From JAQVIJ01 sp041287365 (lineage in GTDB: Bacteria; Desulfobacterota; Dissulfuribacteria; Dissulfuribacterales; DYLC01): a stretch of 64,000 bases of DNA. Below are positions 43,535 to 52,771 of the stretch, piece after piece (the first letter of the stretch is position 1; every line of letters starts with the position of its first letter). The position numbers and the translations under genes were made by a program. The notes under the pieces are model-generated. The model saw only the letters and a program-made list of their open reading frames with translations. It had not been told where the DNA came from and searched no databases. The stretch lies in the NCBI GenBank assembly GCA_041287365.1, contig JBEULL010000015.1:30738-94737 (forward strand). The letters are read 5' to 3'.

Positions 43535-43678
43535 ATGGCGTCGCAAAAACTCGCAACTGCATATAGAATGTTTAATTTTTAATGTTGAAGGCTAAATTGT
43601 GGTTAAATTCACCTTGATTCAACATTAACCATTCAAAATTCGACATTATTCTCTTCACTGTTGGGTTGCCTGCCGTGC
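43535..43678. repeat. Family 2 dispersed element interrupted by an AT-rich inverted repeat
   Basis: The left part (ATGGCGTCGCAAAAACTC, 43535-43559) and the right part (CACTGTTGGGTTGCC, from 43656) match consecutive parts of the element at 27057. Between them about 95 bases are inserted, with inverted arms GAATGTTTAA and TTCAACATTAA-type ends (43566-43651). This fills the gap between the EAL-HDOD gene and the convergent radical SAM gene. Confidence 0.6.
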
Positions 43679-43681
43679 TCT

Positions 43682-44974
43682 TTATTCAGAGGCTCCAAGA
43701 TATGGATTGAAATATCCGAAGCCAAGTTTTGGAAAGCGTTTTTTTAGAATTTTTATCATGTTTTTTATGCCAAGACGGTGTCCTGTGTATTTGTAGTGAA
43801 TCTCTTTTAGATACCAGTCAGGATCTATGTTGTGGTTTCTGAGCTGTATGAAGTCCAGGCCTGTTTCTGCTATTACTGCCTCCAATCTTTCCAGTTCCTT
43901 TAGTTCGTCTGTCAGCCCTGGAAATATGAAGTAATTTAGGGATACGAAGCCCCCTGCCTCCTTCATGGCCTTGCAGGAAGAAATCACATCCTTTTGCGAG
44001 TAATCCACAGGCCGGTAGTAGGCATGATAATAGTCTTCCCGTATGCTGTTCAGGCTGATTCTAATGCTATTCAACCCTGCTTCTTTCAGCCTTTCCACCG
44101 CAAGAGGTCTGCTTGCATTGGTGTTCAGATTGATGGTACCGCGAGGAGTGGCTTGGCGCATGAGCTCAATGGATTTTCGCAGGGACTCCGCCTGTAACAG
44201 TGGTTCTCCTTCGCAGCCCTGACCAAAGCTCACAATGGCCTTTGGTGCCTGTTTGAGATGTGGAATTGCAATTTCGGCTATTTCCTGTGGTGTAGGCACG
44301 AAACGGATGCGTTCCTGAGTCGCAGGAGGGCCGTTTTGTGGTTGAAGAGAGATGCAGCCCACACACCTGGCGTTGCAGGAAGGTGATGTGGGAAGGGGGG
44401 CCTCATAGCGGTTGAGAAACAGATTTTTTGCGGCAGGACAGCCGTAGGTCAGGCTGCACTTGCCAAGGTGTTGAATAAGGCGGTTGTGTGGTGTCTCTTT
44501 CATTCTCCGCAGGGTATTTTTGCGAATGATATTTATATCGAAGTATTTCGAGTCTTGTCGAGTATCTAAATCGCTTCTGAATGCCGGCACCCAGAATCGA
44601 TCTGCATACCAGCCCACTGCGGTGTATGCAAAGAGTGGTAGAGGGGGCAGGTCTTCTTTCTCTCTTTGAAAAGCGGCCATGGCAAGTTGTGTGTGGGCAG
44701 GGGCTATGAAGGCTGCTACCGCTCTGATGCCACCGGATTGCCCTGGAATGCTGTCCACCACTACCATTTCATCTTTTTCGTCGTCCCAGCCTATGGGCAT
44801 ACGGTTTGGAAGTACGAACAGCTCACTGCCCTCGGGCAGAGGGATCAGGTCGGAATGTTGAATGGGATGGAAGATATTGCCGCTGCGGCCTGCCATGCGA
44901 AGGCCTGGAAAATCGAATATCTGACCTTTTTCATTTGCGTAGACGAGGTAGGGTATTTGGTTTGGTTTTTTCAT
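43682..44974 (-). CDS. Radical SAM protein of unknown function
   Basis: The 430-residue protein has an N-terminal domain of about 190 residues that I do not recognise, starting KKPNQIPYLVYANEKGQIFD. The radical SAM motif CNARCVGC (C-X3-C-X2-C) follows near residue 200. GQGCEGEPLLQ fills the place of the GGE motif, then INLNTNASRPL and SIRISLNS. The first domain resembles none of the standard auxiliary domains I know. It is a single gene divergent from the sugar epimerase. Its substrate is unknown. Confidence 0.85.
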   Translation of the reverse strand: MKKPNQIPYLVYANEKGQIFDFPGLRMAGRSGNIFHPIQHSDLIPLPEGSELFVLPNRMPIGWDDEKDEMVVVDSIPGQSGGIRAVAAFIAPAHTQLAMAAFQREKEDLPPLPLFAYTAVGWYADRFWVPAFRSDLDTRQDSKYFDINIIRKNTLRRMKETPHNRLIQHLGKCSLTYGCPAAKNLFLNRYEAPLPTSPSCNARCVGCISLQPQNGPPATQERIRFVPTPQEIAEIAIPHLKQAPKAIVSFGQGCEGEPLLQAESLRKSIELMRQATPRGTINLNTNASRPLAVERLKEAGLNSIRISLNSIREDYYHAYYRPVDYSQKDVISSCKAMKEAGGFVSLNYFIFPGLTDELKELERLEAVIAETGLDFIQLRNHNIDPDWYLKEIHYKYTGHRLGIKNMIKILKKRFPKLGFGYFNPYLGASE

Positions 44975-45027
44975 GTGGTATTTTGCTGTGTGTTGAATTT
45001 TATTGAATATTATCAGGATTTGTCTGT

Positions 45028-45966
45028 ATGGGAAAGGTAGTCGTTACAGGTGCCAATGGTTTTATCGGCGGTGTTTTATGCGAAACACTCGTGCGCAATG
45101 GCATAGAGACTATAGGAGTGATTCGCAGTAGGCCCGATATGCCATTTTATGGCAATGATATCACGTGGTTGCGGAAGGATGGGCCTGGATGGGATGCGCT
45201 GAGTGGGTTGTCCGGCATAGACGCAGTGGTACATCTTTCCGGTGTTACATCAGGCATTGACGATGTCTTACTGCATGATATCAATGTGACGGAGACTCGC
45301 AAACTGTTTGATAAAGCGTATCAGCTCGGTGCGAGACGCTTCGTGTTTTTGAGCACGGTCAAGGTGCATGGAGAGCGGACATTCGAGCCATTGACCGAGA
45401 AAAGCCCTTTTAACCCCATGACGCCCTATGCCCGTTCCAAATTTTTGGCCGAACAGGTGCTTCTAGAGGCAAATCAAAATCATAATATCGATCTCGTTGT
45501 ATTAAGGCCTCCTGCGGTTTACGGCCCTGGCATGAAGGGTAATCTTTTGAAGATATTGTGGCTTTTGAAAAGGAATCTGCCTGTGGTTGTGCCTGAAAAG
45601 ACCGGCCTGCGCAGCCTGGTGTATGTCCATAATCTGGTGAATGCCGTTTTGAGTGTTGTACGCTCACAACCCCCTTTGCATTCGGCATTTTTTGTGTCGG
45701 ACGGTCATGACCTCGATTTTACGGCATTAGTTGCCGGTCTCATTTCCTGCATGCAAAGCCGCAGCCGAATTATAAGGCTTCCAGCCGTTTTCTGGCGCAT
45801 GGCCGAGCATACCCCTTTTTTGAACGAATATGTCCTGCGCGCCACTTCCTGTCTTCAGGTAAGCACTGAAAAGATTCGGCGGGAGCTTCATTGGAGGCCT
45901 GTTTTCGGCATAGAGGATGCCTTGAAACAGACCACTCAATGGTTTTTGCGAAAAAAAATGAGATGA
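45028..45966 (+). CDS. NAD-dependent sugar epimerase/dehydratase, WbpV-like
   Basis: This 312-residue short-chain dehydrogenase of the extended type has the NAD motif GANGFIG at the start, a Ser in FLSTVKVHG and the catalytic Tyr-x3-Lys in YARSKFLAEQ. Followed by a WecA-type sugar-phosphate transferase and a large CapD-type dehydratase, it matches the wbpV-wbpL-wbpM arrangement of Pseudomonas O-antigen loci. There WbpV reduces the 4-keto sugar to UDP-D-FucNAc. The specific sugar here is inferred from that parallel. Confidence 0.85.
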   Translation: MGKVVVTGANGFIGGVLCETLVRNGIETIGVIRSRPDMPFYGNDITWLRKDGPGWDALSGLSGIDAVVHLSGVTSGIDDVLLHDINVTETRKLFDKAYQLGARRFVFLSTVKVHGERTFEPLTEKSPFNPMTPYARSKFLAEQVLLEANQNHNIDLVVLRPPAVYGPGMKGNLLKILWLLKRNLPVVVPEKTGLRSLVYVHNLVNAVLSVVRSQPPLHSAFFVSDGHDLDFTALVAGLISCMQSRSRIIRLPAVFWRMAEHTPFLNEYVLRATSCLQVSTEKIRRELHWRPVFGIEDALKQTTQWFLRKKMR

Positions 45967-46961
45967 TCTGTTTTCTGGCTCTTGCCCCTGCATTTTTTCT
46001 GCCGCTCATGGCTGGTTATCTACTGCTTTCAAGGCCAGTTGCGTCACGGTTGCCCAGGGCATTGCTGGATATACCTTGCAGTCGCTCCCTTCATGACAGC
46101 CCTGTGCCGCGACTTGGCGGGTTGTGTATCTGGCTGGGGGTACTGATCTCGTGGCTCCTCGTGCCTATGCCCGAGAAAATTTTTTTGTTTACAGTCTATT
46201 TTTGCACCTTGGCCCTGATCTTTATCTCCTTTCTGGATGATTTTTTTCGTATTTCTCCTGTGGCGCGATTGCTCACTCATCTTGCCGTGACTTTTTTCTG
46301 GGTCTATATATTTTTTATGTCGGAATCCTTTGGGGTGCTTGTGATTGTCCTGGCCCTGTCTCTCACATGGATGACCAATCTCTTCAATTTTATGGACGGC
46401 TCAGATGGTTTGGCCGGATCTATGGCCTGTGTTGGATTTGGTTTTTACGGGTTTGCCGCTTTTTTCGCAGGCGACATGCAATTTGCGTGTTTGAATTGGG
46501 CGGTCAGTCTCGCCTCCATTGCCTTTCTGTTTTACAATGCCCCTCCGGCTCGTATGTTTATGGGCGATGCAGGGTCCATTCCATTGGGTTTTTTGGCAGG
46601 GGCGTTCGGCATGACCGGATGGAAGACCGGTCTGTGGCCATGGTTTTTCCCTGTGTTGGTCTTTTCTTTTTTCGTGACGGATGCCACTGTTACGTTGTTC
46701 AAACGTTTGCTAAATGGTGAAAAGATATGGCATGCCCATTGCAATCATTATTATCAGCGTCTTGCAAAGCTCAAAGCAGGTATCAGAGGCCACAGGCATG
46801 TGCTGAAAACAGGCTTTATTACCATGTTTTTAAGTGGTATTTCCGGCATGTTAGGTATATATTATTCAAATTTACGAATATGGTTGTTGGGATGGCTGAT
46901 TTGGTATTTGTATTTTTTTATAAAAATAGATAAAAAGTATAAGGCAGAAGGGTTGGAATGA
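45963..46961 (+). CDS. Undecaprenyl-phosphate sugar-1-phosphate transferase, WecA/WbpL family
   Basis: The membrane protein, about 332 residues, has some ten hydrophobic segments. The family motifs are present: SRSLHDSPVPRLGG near the start, FLDDFFRIS, and NLFNFMDGSDGLAGS, which holds the catalytic and magnesium-binding Asp residues. Near the end comes WHAHCNHYYQRL, a His-rich loop. It loads the first sugar phosphate on undecaprenyl phosphate at the inner membrane. The ATG at 45963 overlaps the epimerase stop (ATGA); an ATG at 45939 is an alternative. Confidence 0.9.
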   Translation: MICFLALAPAFFLPLMAGYLLLSRPVASRLPRALLDIPCSRSLHDSPVPRLGGLCIWLGVLISWLLVPMPEKIFLFTVYFCTLALIFISFLDDFFRISPVARLLTHLAVTFFWVYIFFMSESFGVLVIVLALSLTWMTNLFNFMDGSDGLAGSMACVGFGFYGFAAFFAGDMQFACLNWAVSLASIAFLFYNAPPARMFMGDAGSIPLGFLAGAFGMTGWKTGLWPWFFPVLVFSFFVTDATVTLFKRLLNGEKIWHAHCNHYYQRLAKLKAGIRGHRHVLKTGFITMFLSGISGMLGIYYSNLRIWLLGWLIWYLYFFIKIDKKYKAEGLE

Positions 46962-46972
46962 CAAACAGATAG

Positions 46973-47014
46973 ATATAAGATTTCAGGACAAAAGTATCTT
47001 TTGAAATCTTATAT
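46973..47014. promoter_or_regulatory. Perfect 13-base inverted repeat between the WbpL-like and WbpM-like genes
   Basis: ATATAAGATTTCA (46973-46985) and TGAAATCTTATAT (47002-47014) are exact reverse complements around a 16-base loop. No T run follows, so it is not a classic terminator. It could be an operator, an mRNA-stabilising hairpin or an attenuator ahead of the WbpM-like gene. Confidence 0.6.
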
Positions 47015-47035
47015 GAGTGTGATGGAGGGTGTTGA

Positions 47036-48949
47036 ATGAGGCAGATTTTTAAGCGGTTACGTGTTTTTTTGTTGAACCGCAGATGGCTTTGGGTCAGAAC
47101 AGTCATATTTTTTTATGATCTGATGGCTATTATGGCTGCATGGCTCGGGGCCACCTATCTTTTTTACAATTTCAATGTGCCGGGCGATCAACTCAAGAAT
47201 GCATATGTGGCCTTGCCGCTTTTGATGTTCTGTCAGATGGGTGCCGTCTTTCCTTTCAGGCTCGACAGAATAGTGGCCCGCTTCATAGCCCCTGCCGACA
47301 TCATTCGTATCATAGAGGCGGCTTTTGCGGCTGTCCTGGTCTCGTTTGCAGTCATGTTTTATTACTTCAGCGTACCTTTTTCCGTGTTTGTGGTTGATTT
47401 TCTGCTACTTGTATCCATGATGATCGGAGGTAGACTCGTCTATCGGTTTTATACCGAAGGTTTTTCCACTCCTGAGAGGGGACTAAGAACGATCATCGTT
47501 GGTGCGGGCAGGGCCGGAGAGCTGCTTCTGAGGGATTTGCTGCACAAGGAGCAGAATGTCTATAAACCCATCGGTTTTGTGGATGATGATCGTCTGAAGC
47601 TGGGTAAAGAGATACTCGGTGTAAAGGTCCTTGGCCGCACAAGGGAACTGCCTGTCATCGTCAAGAGACTGGACATTGAAATGGTGCTTTTGGCGATTCC
47701 TTCCGCATCCCAGCGCACGATCAAGCGCATAGCCGCAACATGTAAAATGATAGACGTGCCCTGTCGCATGATGCCTTCTTTCGAGACCATCATGACAGGG
47801 AATCTGAGGCTTAAAAACGTCGACCATGTTCAAATAGAACCCGTTCAGATTGCTGAAGATGTCCTGGGCAGAAAACCCGTGCACATAGATGATTCCCTTG
47901 TAAGACAGGAACTGGAGGGGAAAACCGTTCTGGTAAGCGGAGCAGGCGGATCTATAGGCGGAGAGCTCTGCCGTCAGATCGCCGAGCTTTCTCCAAACAA
48001 ATTGATTTTACTGGAGGCCAGCGAGTTTGCGCTCTATCAGATAGAGATGCAGCTCAAAGAGCGTCTGCCATACCTGCCCATTCGGGCTGTGCTGGGCAAT
48101 GTCTGCGACCTGGATGGAATGCGTGCGCTCTTTGAAGAGGAGGGGCCGAATATAGTTTTTCATGCGGCTGCATACAAGCATGTCCCTATAGTGGAGTTGA
48201 ACGCAAAGGCCGGAGTCGAGACCAATGTATTCGGCACCAGAATCATGGCGGATGTCTCTCATGAATTCGGTGTGGAAAAGTTTGTCCTCATCTCCACCGA
48301 CAAGGCGGTAAAACCGACGAATGTCATGGGCGCCACCAAGCGGGTGGCTGAGATCTACTGCCAGAACCTCAACGATCGCTCCGATACCGCCTTCATCATC
48401 ACGCGTTTCGGCAATGTTCTGGAGTCTTCAGGTTCTGTTGTGCCTCTTTTCAGAAGTCAGATACAGAAAGGCGGGCCGGTTACCGTTACGCACCCGGAGA
48501 TACGGCGTTTCTTCATGACTACTCACGAGGCCTGCCAGCTGGTGTTGCAGGCCGCTTCTCTCGGCAATGGAGGCGAGATATTTGTGTTGGATATGGGCGA
48601 GCCCGTGAAGATCGTCGATTTGGCGGAGCAGGTGATTCGCTTATACGGTTTGATACCGGATGTAGATGTCCATATCAAGTTCACTGGTCTCAGGCCCGGT
48701 GAAAAGTTATATGAAGAGCTCTTTTATCCTGCTGAATCCTTGACTCATACCGCCCATCCGAAGTTACTGCTGGCCATGGGAGACGGCCAGCGTGACTGGG
48801 TCTGGTTCAACGCCCAGCTCAAAAGGCTCAAGGCCGCCAGGGGTGAGGAAGAGATTCGCAAGGCATTGAAGTCCATAGTGACTGAGTATAAGGTCAAAAA
48901 ATCTGCGCCGGGCATATATGTGCAGTTGGAGTCGAGTCGCGAGGGGTGA
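47036..48949 (+). CDS. Membrane-bound nucleotide-sugar 4,6-dehydratase, WbpM/CapD family
   Basis: The 637-residue protein has four N-terminal membrane helices (within residues 20-135), a first Rossmann-like region (TIIVGAGRAGELLLRDLL), and a C-terminal dehydratase domain. That domain has SGAGGSIGGELCRQI and the active-site segment STDKAVKPTNVMGATKR, in which Met replaces Tyr as in WbpM. This family turns UDP-GlcNAc into the 4-keto-6-deoxy sugar used by the WbpV-like enzyme. The gene starts 74 bases after the transferase and after an inverted repeat. Confidence 0.93.
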   Translation: MRQIFKRLRVFLLNRRWLWVRTVIFFYDLMAIMAAWLGATYLFYNFNVPGDQLKNAYVALPLLMFCQMGAVFPFRLDRIVARFIAPADIIRIIEAAFAAVLVSFAVMFYYFSVPFSVFVVDFLLLVSMMIGGRLVYRFYTEGFSTPERGLRTIIVGAGRAGELLLRDLLHKEQNVYKPIGFVDDDRLKLGKEILGVKVLGRTRELPVIVKRLDIEMVLLAIPSASQRTIKRIAATCKMIDVPCRMMPSFETIMTGNLRLKNVDHVQIEPVQIAEDVLGRKPVHIDDSLVRQELEGKTVLVSGAGGSIGGELCRQIAELSPNKLILLEASEFALYQIEMQLKERLPYLPIRAVLGNVCDLDGMRALFEEEGPNIVFHAAAYKHVPIVELNAKAGVETNVFGTRIMADVSHEFGVEKFVLISTDKAVKPTNVMGATKRVAEIYCQNLNDRSDTAFIITRFGNVLESSGSVVPLFRSQIQKGGPVTVTHPEIRRFFMTTHEACQLVLQAASLGNGGEIFVLDMGEPVKIVDLAEQVIRLYGLIPDVDVHIKFTGLRPGEKLYEELFYPAESLTHTAHPKLLLAMGDGQRDWVWFNAQLKRLKAARGEEEIRKALKSIVTEYKVKKSAPGIYVQLESSREG

Positions 48950-48954
48950 TCGTC

Positions 48955-50065
48955 ATGTGGAATAGACCATTGCAAGAATTTGCGGTGTATTTTCTGGCGT
49001 TCGTTGTGCTGTCAATCAGCGCTATTCCAGCCTTTTCAGGCATCGAGAGCCCTTTTCTGCCCTATCAAGAGCGCTTTGAGGGTGGTTGGATTGATTGGGA
49101 TTCAGGTCTTATCTATGGAATCGGCAGGGCCTATCTCAATGAAAACAATGGGTCCCGTCCCATGACCATCGGAGCCGCCCGCGTCACAGCATCCTCCAAT
49201 ATCGTAAGGTTGGCGGCAAGTATTCATGTGGATGATCGAGAGACCCTCAAGACCTTGAGTCGCGGGAATTTCCTGATGAGAGTTAAGGCGTTTCTGCGAT
49301 ATCGCGACAAGGAGGAGCATTGGGTGACCTCAGGCGGTAATCCGTATTACGAGGTGATTCAATATACACCCATAAATGGCGTTGAGGGCCTAACTGTCCA
49401 TGTATTGAATACTGTTTCCGGTCAGTCGCAAGGGCTGGTGGGAGAGGCGGGGCAGACATCATCAGTTGCGTCCGGTGGTTCGTCCAGCGAAGATACGACC
49501 TGGCTGGTGTTGGATGCCAGGAGATTACAGCGTGGAAATGCAGTGAAGCCTGCCTTGTTTCCAAGATTGACCAGCCGTAGCGGTGATGTGCTTTATTCAA
49601 GGGATACGGTGGACAGGAATGCCATAGTAGAGCGCGGCATGGTGAGGTATGTGGTCACAAATCGTTCAGCCGAAGACATAGTGTCCGCCATCGACCCTGA
49701 CAGATTGCCTTTTTTCAGTTTTTTTGAATGCAGTGCCGGCTGTTGCATGGGCTGAGGAGAGGGCCCCGCGAGTCAAACGACAGAACTATATCGTCAAGGA
49801 TGTGGAGCAGTCCAGCGGGTTGTACCGCACAAACCTCGTCATAAACGATAGAGATGCCTCCGAGATAAAGATGGTGGACAGAGAGCATCAAGTGCTGCAG
49901 AAATGTAGGGTCGTGGTCATTGTATCTTCACCCATCGGAGGTGTTGGAAGTCAGATTCCTTTTTGGTTGTCTGATGGGTTGAATGGATACTCGCCGCAAT
50001 CGGCCTATTCTTTGAGCAGCTATTTCCCCCAGGCTGTCATGGCTGAGGATATTGTTTTGCCATGA
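48955..50065 (+). pseudogene. LPP20-like exported protein, split by a frameshift
   Basis: The 5' part (48955-49755) encodes a signal peptide (FAVYFLAFVVLSISAIPAFSG), then FEGGWIDWDSGLIYGIG and TWLVLDARRL...PALFPRL. The 3' part (49724-50065, next frame) continues with YRTNLVINDRDASEIKMV and LQKCRVVVIV. In LPP20-like proteins of related bacteria these elements sit in one chain, so I read one gene of about 370 residues with one extra T in the seven-T run at 49719-49725. It may be a sequencing error or a real mutation. A separate second gene with its own signal-like start (NAVPAVAWA) is less likely. The role is unknown. Confidence 0.65.
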
Positions 50066-50066
50066 G

Positions 50067-51964
50067 ATGCATACTGTAAAAGGCCTTAAAAGACTTCAAC
50101 TCAGGGTTTCGGTTTTAGTAGCCGTTTTGTTGGCCCTGATTGTGGTCTTGCTGTATCTGCTCGGCATCTTCAGGCCCATGGATTATCTGTTTTACGACCT
50201 GAATTTCCGTTTGCGAGGCGAGCGGTCTGTTTCAGGTAAAGTAGTTCTGGTACTCATGGATGAAAAGAGCGCACTGGAGCTTCACAGAACACGGTATTGG
50301 TCTCGAATGCATCTGGCCAAAGCCATTGCCAATCTGAATGGGGCAGGGGCCGGATTATCGCCCTGGATATACTGCTGTCCGCACCTGATCCTGATTCAAT
50401 GGAGGACATCACCCTTGCCGGCGCCATCGCTGATGCCGGCAATGTGGTGCTGGCGCGCGTGGCGACGGCTCCTGGCGTGGGGGAGATATCCGCATTACCT
50501 CTGTTTCAGGAAGGCATGATAGGTGACGGTTTCATAGACCTTACACCTGACATGGACGATGTGCTCAGAAGGATTCATTTTTTTCATGCCAGACCCCTTG
50601 AAGACGGTTCCCTTCAACTGGTACCTGCCTTTGCCCTGGAGGTTATTCGGGCATACTACAACCTTCAGTATCAGCTGGATTTTTCACGGCTCGATTGTTT
50701 TTGCATGGGAGTTCCTTCGGCAATCATCGAGCTTCCTTATTCGGAGCTGGCCATAGATTTTCGCGGTACATACAGGGCGTTTCCCGTCATTTCTTATGTG
50801 GATGTGGTGCATGGGAACTTCGATACTTCTCAAGTCCAAGGGGCCATCGTGTTGATTGGAAGCAGCCTGATGGCGGACAAGGATTTTTTTAATACACCCA
50901 TTACACGTATGAGCCAGGGCAGAGATATCGCTTTGCCTGCAGGTCTGTCCTTGAATGTGCAGGGTATATACGCCCCGAGGGACCTGAGTGTTGCATGCCA
51001 TGCAAACGCTATAGAGACCATGCTTCAGAAGGATTTCATCTCGTACATGGAACGCGGCCATGTGGCCATGGCGATCTTTTTGACGTCAATGGTTGCCAGC
51101 CTGTTTTTCATGCAGAGTCTGGCCGTCTGGCAGGAAACCGGAGTGTTTTTTTGTTGCTTGTCTGTATTCAGGCTATGTCGTTTCTTGCATTTTTCAAATG
51201 GTCTTTTTCAATCGATACGACCGCCTTGTCCTTCGGGGTGTTGAGCCAGTTTCTTTCGAGCCTCTTTATCAAAAAGATATTCGAGCGTAAAACCGCTCAT
51301 CTCATCGAAGACATGTTCGGTAAATATGTCGCTTCAGCCTTTGTATCGGAACTGGTGAACGGCCGAGTGGAGCCATCCCTTGAAGGCATAAAGAAAGAAC
51401 TCACGATCTTGTTTACAGATATTCGAGGATTTACCACCATTTCTGAGCGGTTAGGACCACAAAAAAACAGCGGCATTTTTGAATTACTATTTCGGCAGAA
51501 TGATTCCGGTGGTATTTAAGTATGGCGGTACACTGGATAAACTCATCGGAGATGCCGTCATGGCCTTTTTCGGCGCGCCTATCGAATATAAAGACCATGC
51601 ACAGCGGGCTGTTCAGGCGGGCGTAGAGATGTTGGAGGTGTTGAAAGAGATTCGTTCTTCTGGCATCAAAGGCACGGAAGGTCTTGATATAGGCGTAGGC
51701 ATAGCCACGGGAGATGTGACCCTTGGCAACCTGGGCAGCGATGAATTTTTGAATTATACTGTTATAGGGGACACTGTAAATCTGGCTTCTCGGCTGGAGG
51801 GGCTTAACAAAACCTATGGCACACATATACTCATTTCGGAACGCACTGTCGTGCAGATACATGGTTTTGTTTTGAGGGAGGTTGGCGAGGTTGTGGTGAA
51901 AGGCAAGACGACCCCTGTTAAAATATATGAATTGATCGTAAAAGGAGAAACGAATGCAACTTGA
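50067..51964 (+). pseudogene. CHASE2-domain class III adenylate/guanylate cyclase, three frameshifts
   Basis: The segments read in order as one protein of about 630 residues. They are: an N-terminal helix and CHASE2 start (50067 to about 50355), the CHASE2 body (to about 51150), membrane helices and the cyclase start with LTILFTDIRGFTTISERLG (to about 51465), and the cyclase end with GGTLDKLIGDAVMAFFGAP and YTVIGDTVNLASRLEG. Both metal-binding Asp are kept. Breaks are a missing base near GGGGCC (about 50355), a missing T in the T run near 51150 and an extra A in the seven-A run near 51462. The net frame is restored and the end overlaps proC by 11 bases. Confidence 0.8.
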
Positions 51965-52769
51965 ACGGCTCGGTTTTATAGGTGCAGGCCAGATGGCCGA
52001 GGCCCTTATAAAGGGGATTTTGGCCAAGGGGCTTTTGAATCCGTCTCAGATAGCGGCGTCTGAACCATCGGCACAAAGGAGAAACGACCTGCAAGAGCGG
52101 CTGGGAATAGGGCTCGTCGAGGAGAATAAGGCTGTGGCCGGCATGGTTGATGTATTGGTACTGGCTGTAAAGCCTCAGGTGATGATGAAGGTGCTCACCG
52201 ATATAGGGCCGTCTCTGACGCCCAAACACCTGCTCATCTCCATTGCCGCGGGCGTTACCACGCAGTTTATGGAGTCCATGTTGCCTGACGGCACGCGAGT
52301 GGTACGTGTTATGCCCAATACCCCTGCCTTGGTGCAGGCCGGTGCATCAGCCCTGTGCGCAGGCAGGCATGCCTCACCGCAGGATTTGGAGACGGCAAAA
52401 TCCATCTTCGATGCCATCGGAAAGGCGGTTGTGTTGCCCGAGGAGCTCTTGAATGCGGTGACCGGTCTGAGTGGTAGCGGTCCTGCCTATGTATTCACAT
52501 TCATACAGGGCTTGATAGATGCAGGTGTGCGGGAAGGGCTTTCACGGGATGTGGCCGCTATGCTTGCCGTGCAGACCGTGTTCGGCTCCGCTCTCATGTG
52601 TCTGGAAATCGGTAAGTCGCCTGCTGAGCTGACGGCCATGGTGACTAGTCCTGGCGGAACCACCATCGAAGGGCTGTATGCCCTGGAGAACAGGGGTTTC
52701 CGTGCAACCATAATGGATGCGGTGCGTGCGGCTACGGAGCGTTCTCGTTCCCTTTCCAAAAGTAATTGA
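51954..52769 (+). CDS. proC: Pyrroline-5-carboxylate reductase
   Basis: ProC makes proline from pyrroline-5-carboxylate. The 271-residue protein has the Rossmann start LGFIGAGQMAEALIKG, RVMPNTPALVQAGASAL and the C-terminal ALEN-G-F-R-A segment with the family signature VTGLSGSGPAYVF. AAGGAG lies upstream of the ATG, inside the end of the cyclase gene. phoH follows after two bases. Confidence 0.96.
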   Translation: MQLERLGFIGAGQMAEALIKGILAKGLLNPSQIAASEPSAQRRNDLQERLGIGLVEENKAVAGMVDVLVLAVKPQVMMKVLTDIGPSLTPKHLLISIAAGVTTQFMESMLPDGTRVVRVMPNTPALVQAGASALCAGRHASPQDLETAKSIFDAIGKAVVLPEELLNAVTGLSGSGPAYVFTFIQGLIDAGVREGLSRDVAAMLAVQTVFGSALMCLEIGKSPAELTAMVTSPGGTTIEGLYALENRGFRATIMDAVRAATERSRSLSKSN

Positions 52770-52771
52770 AT

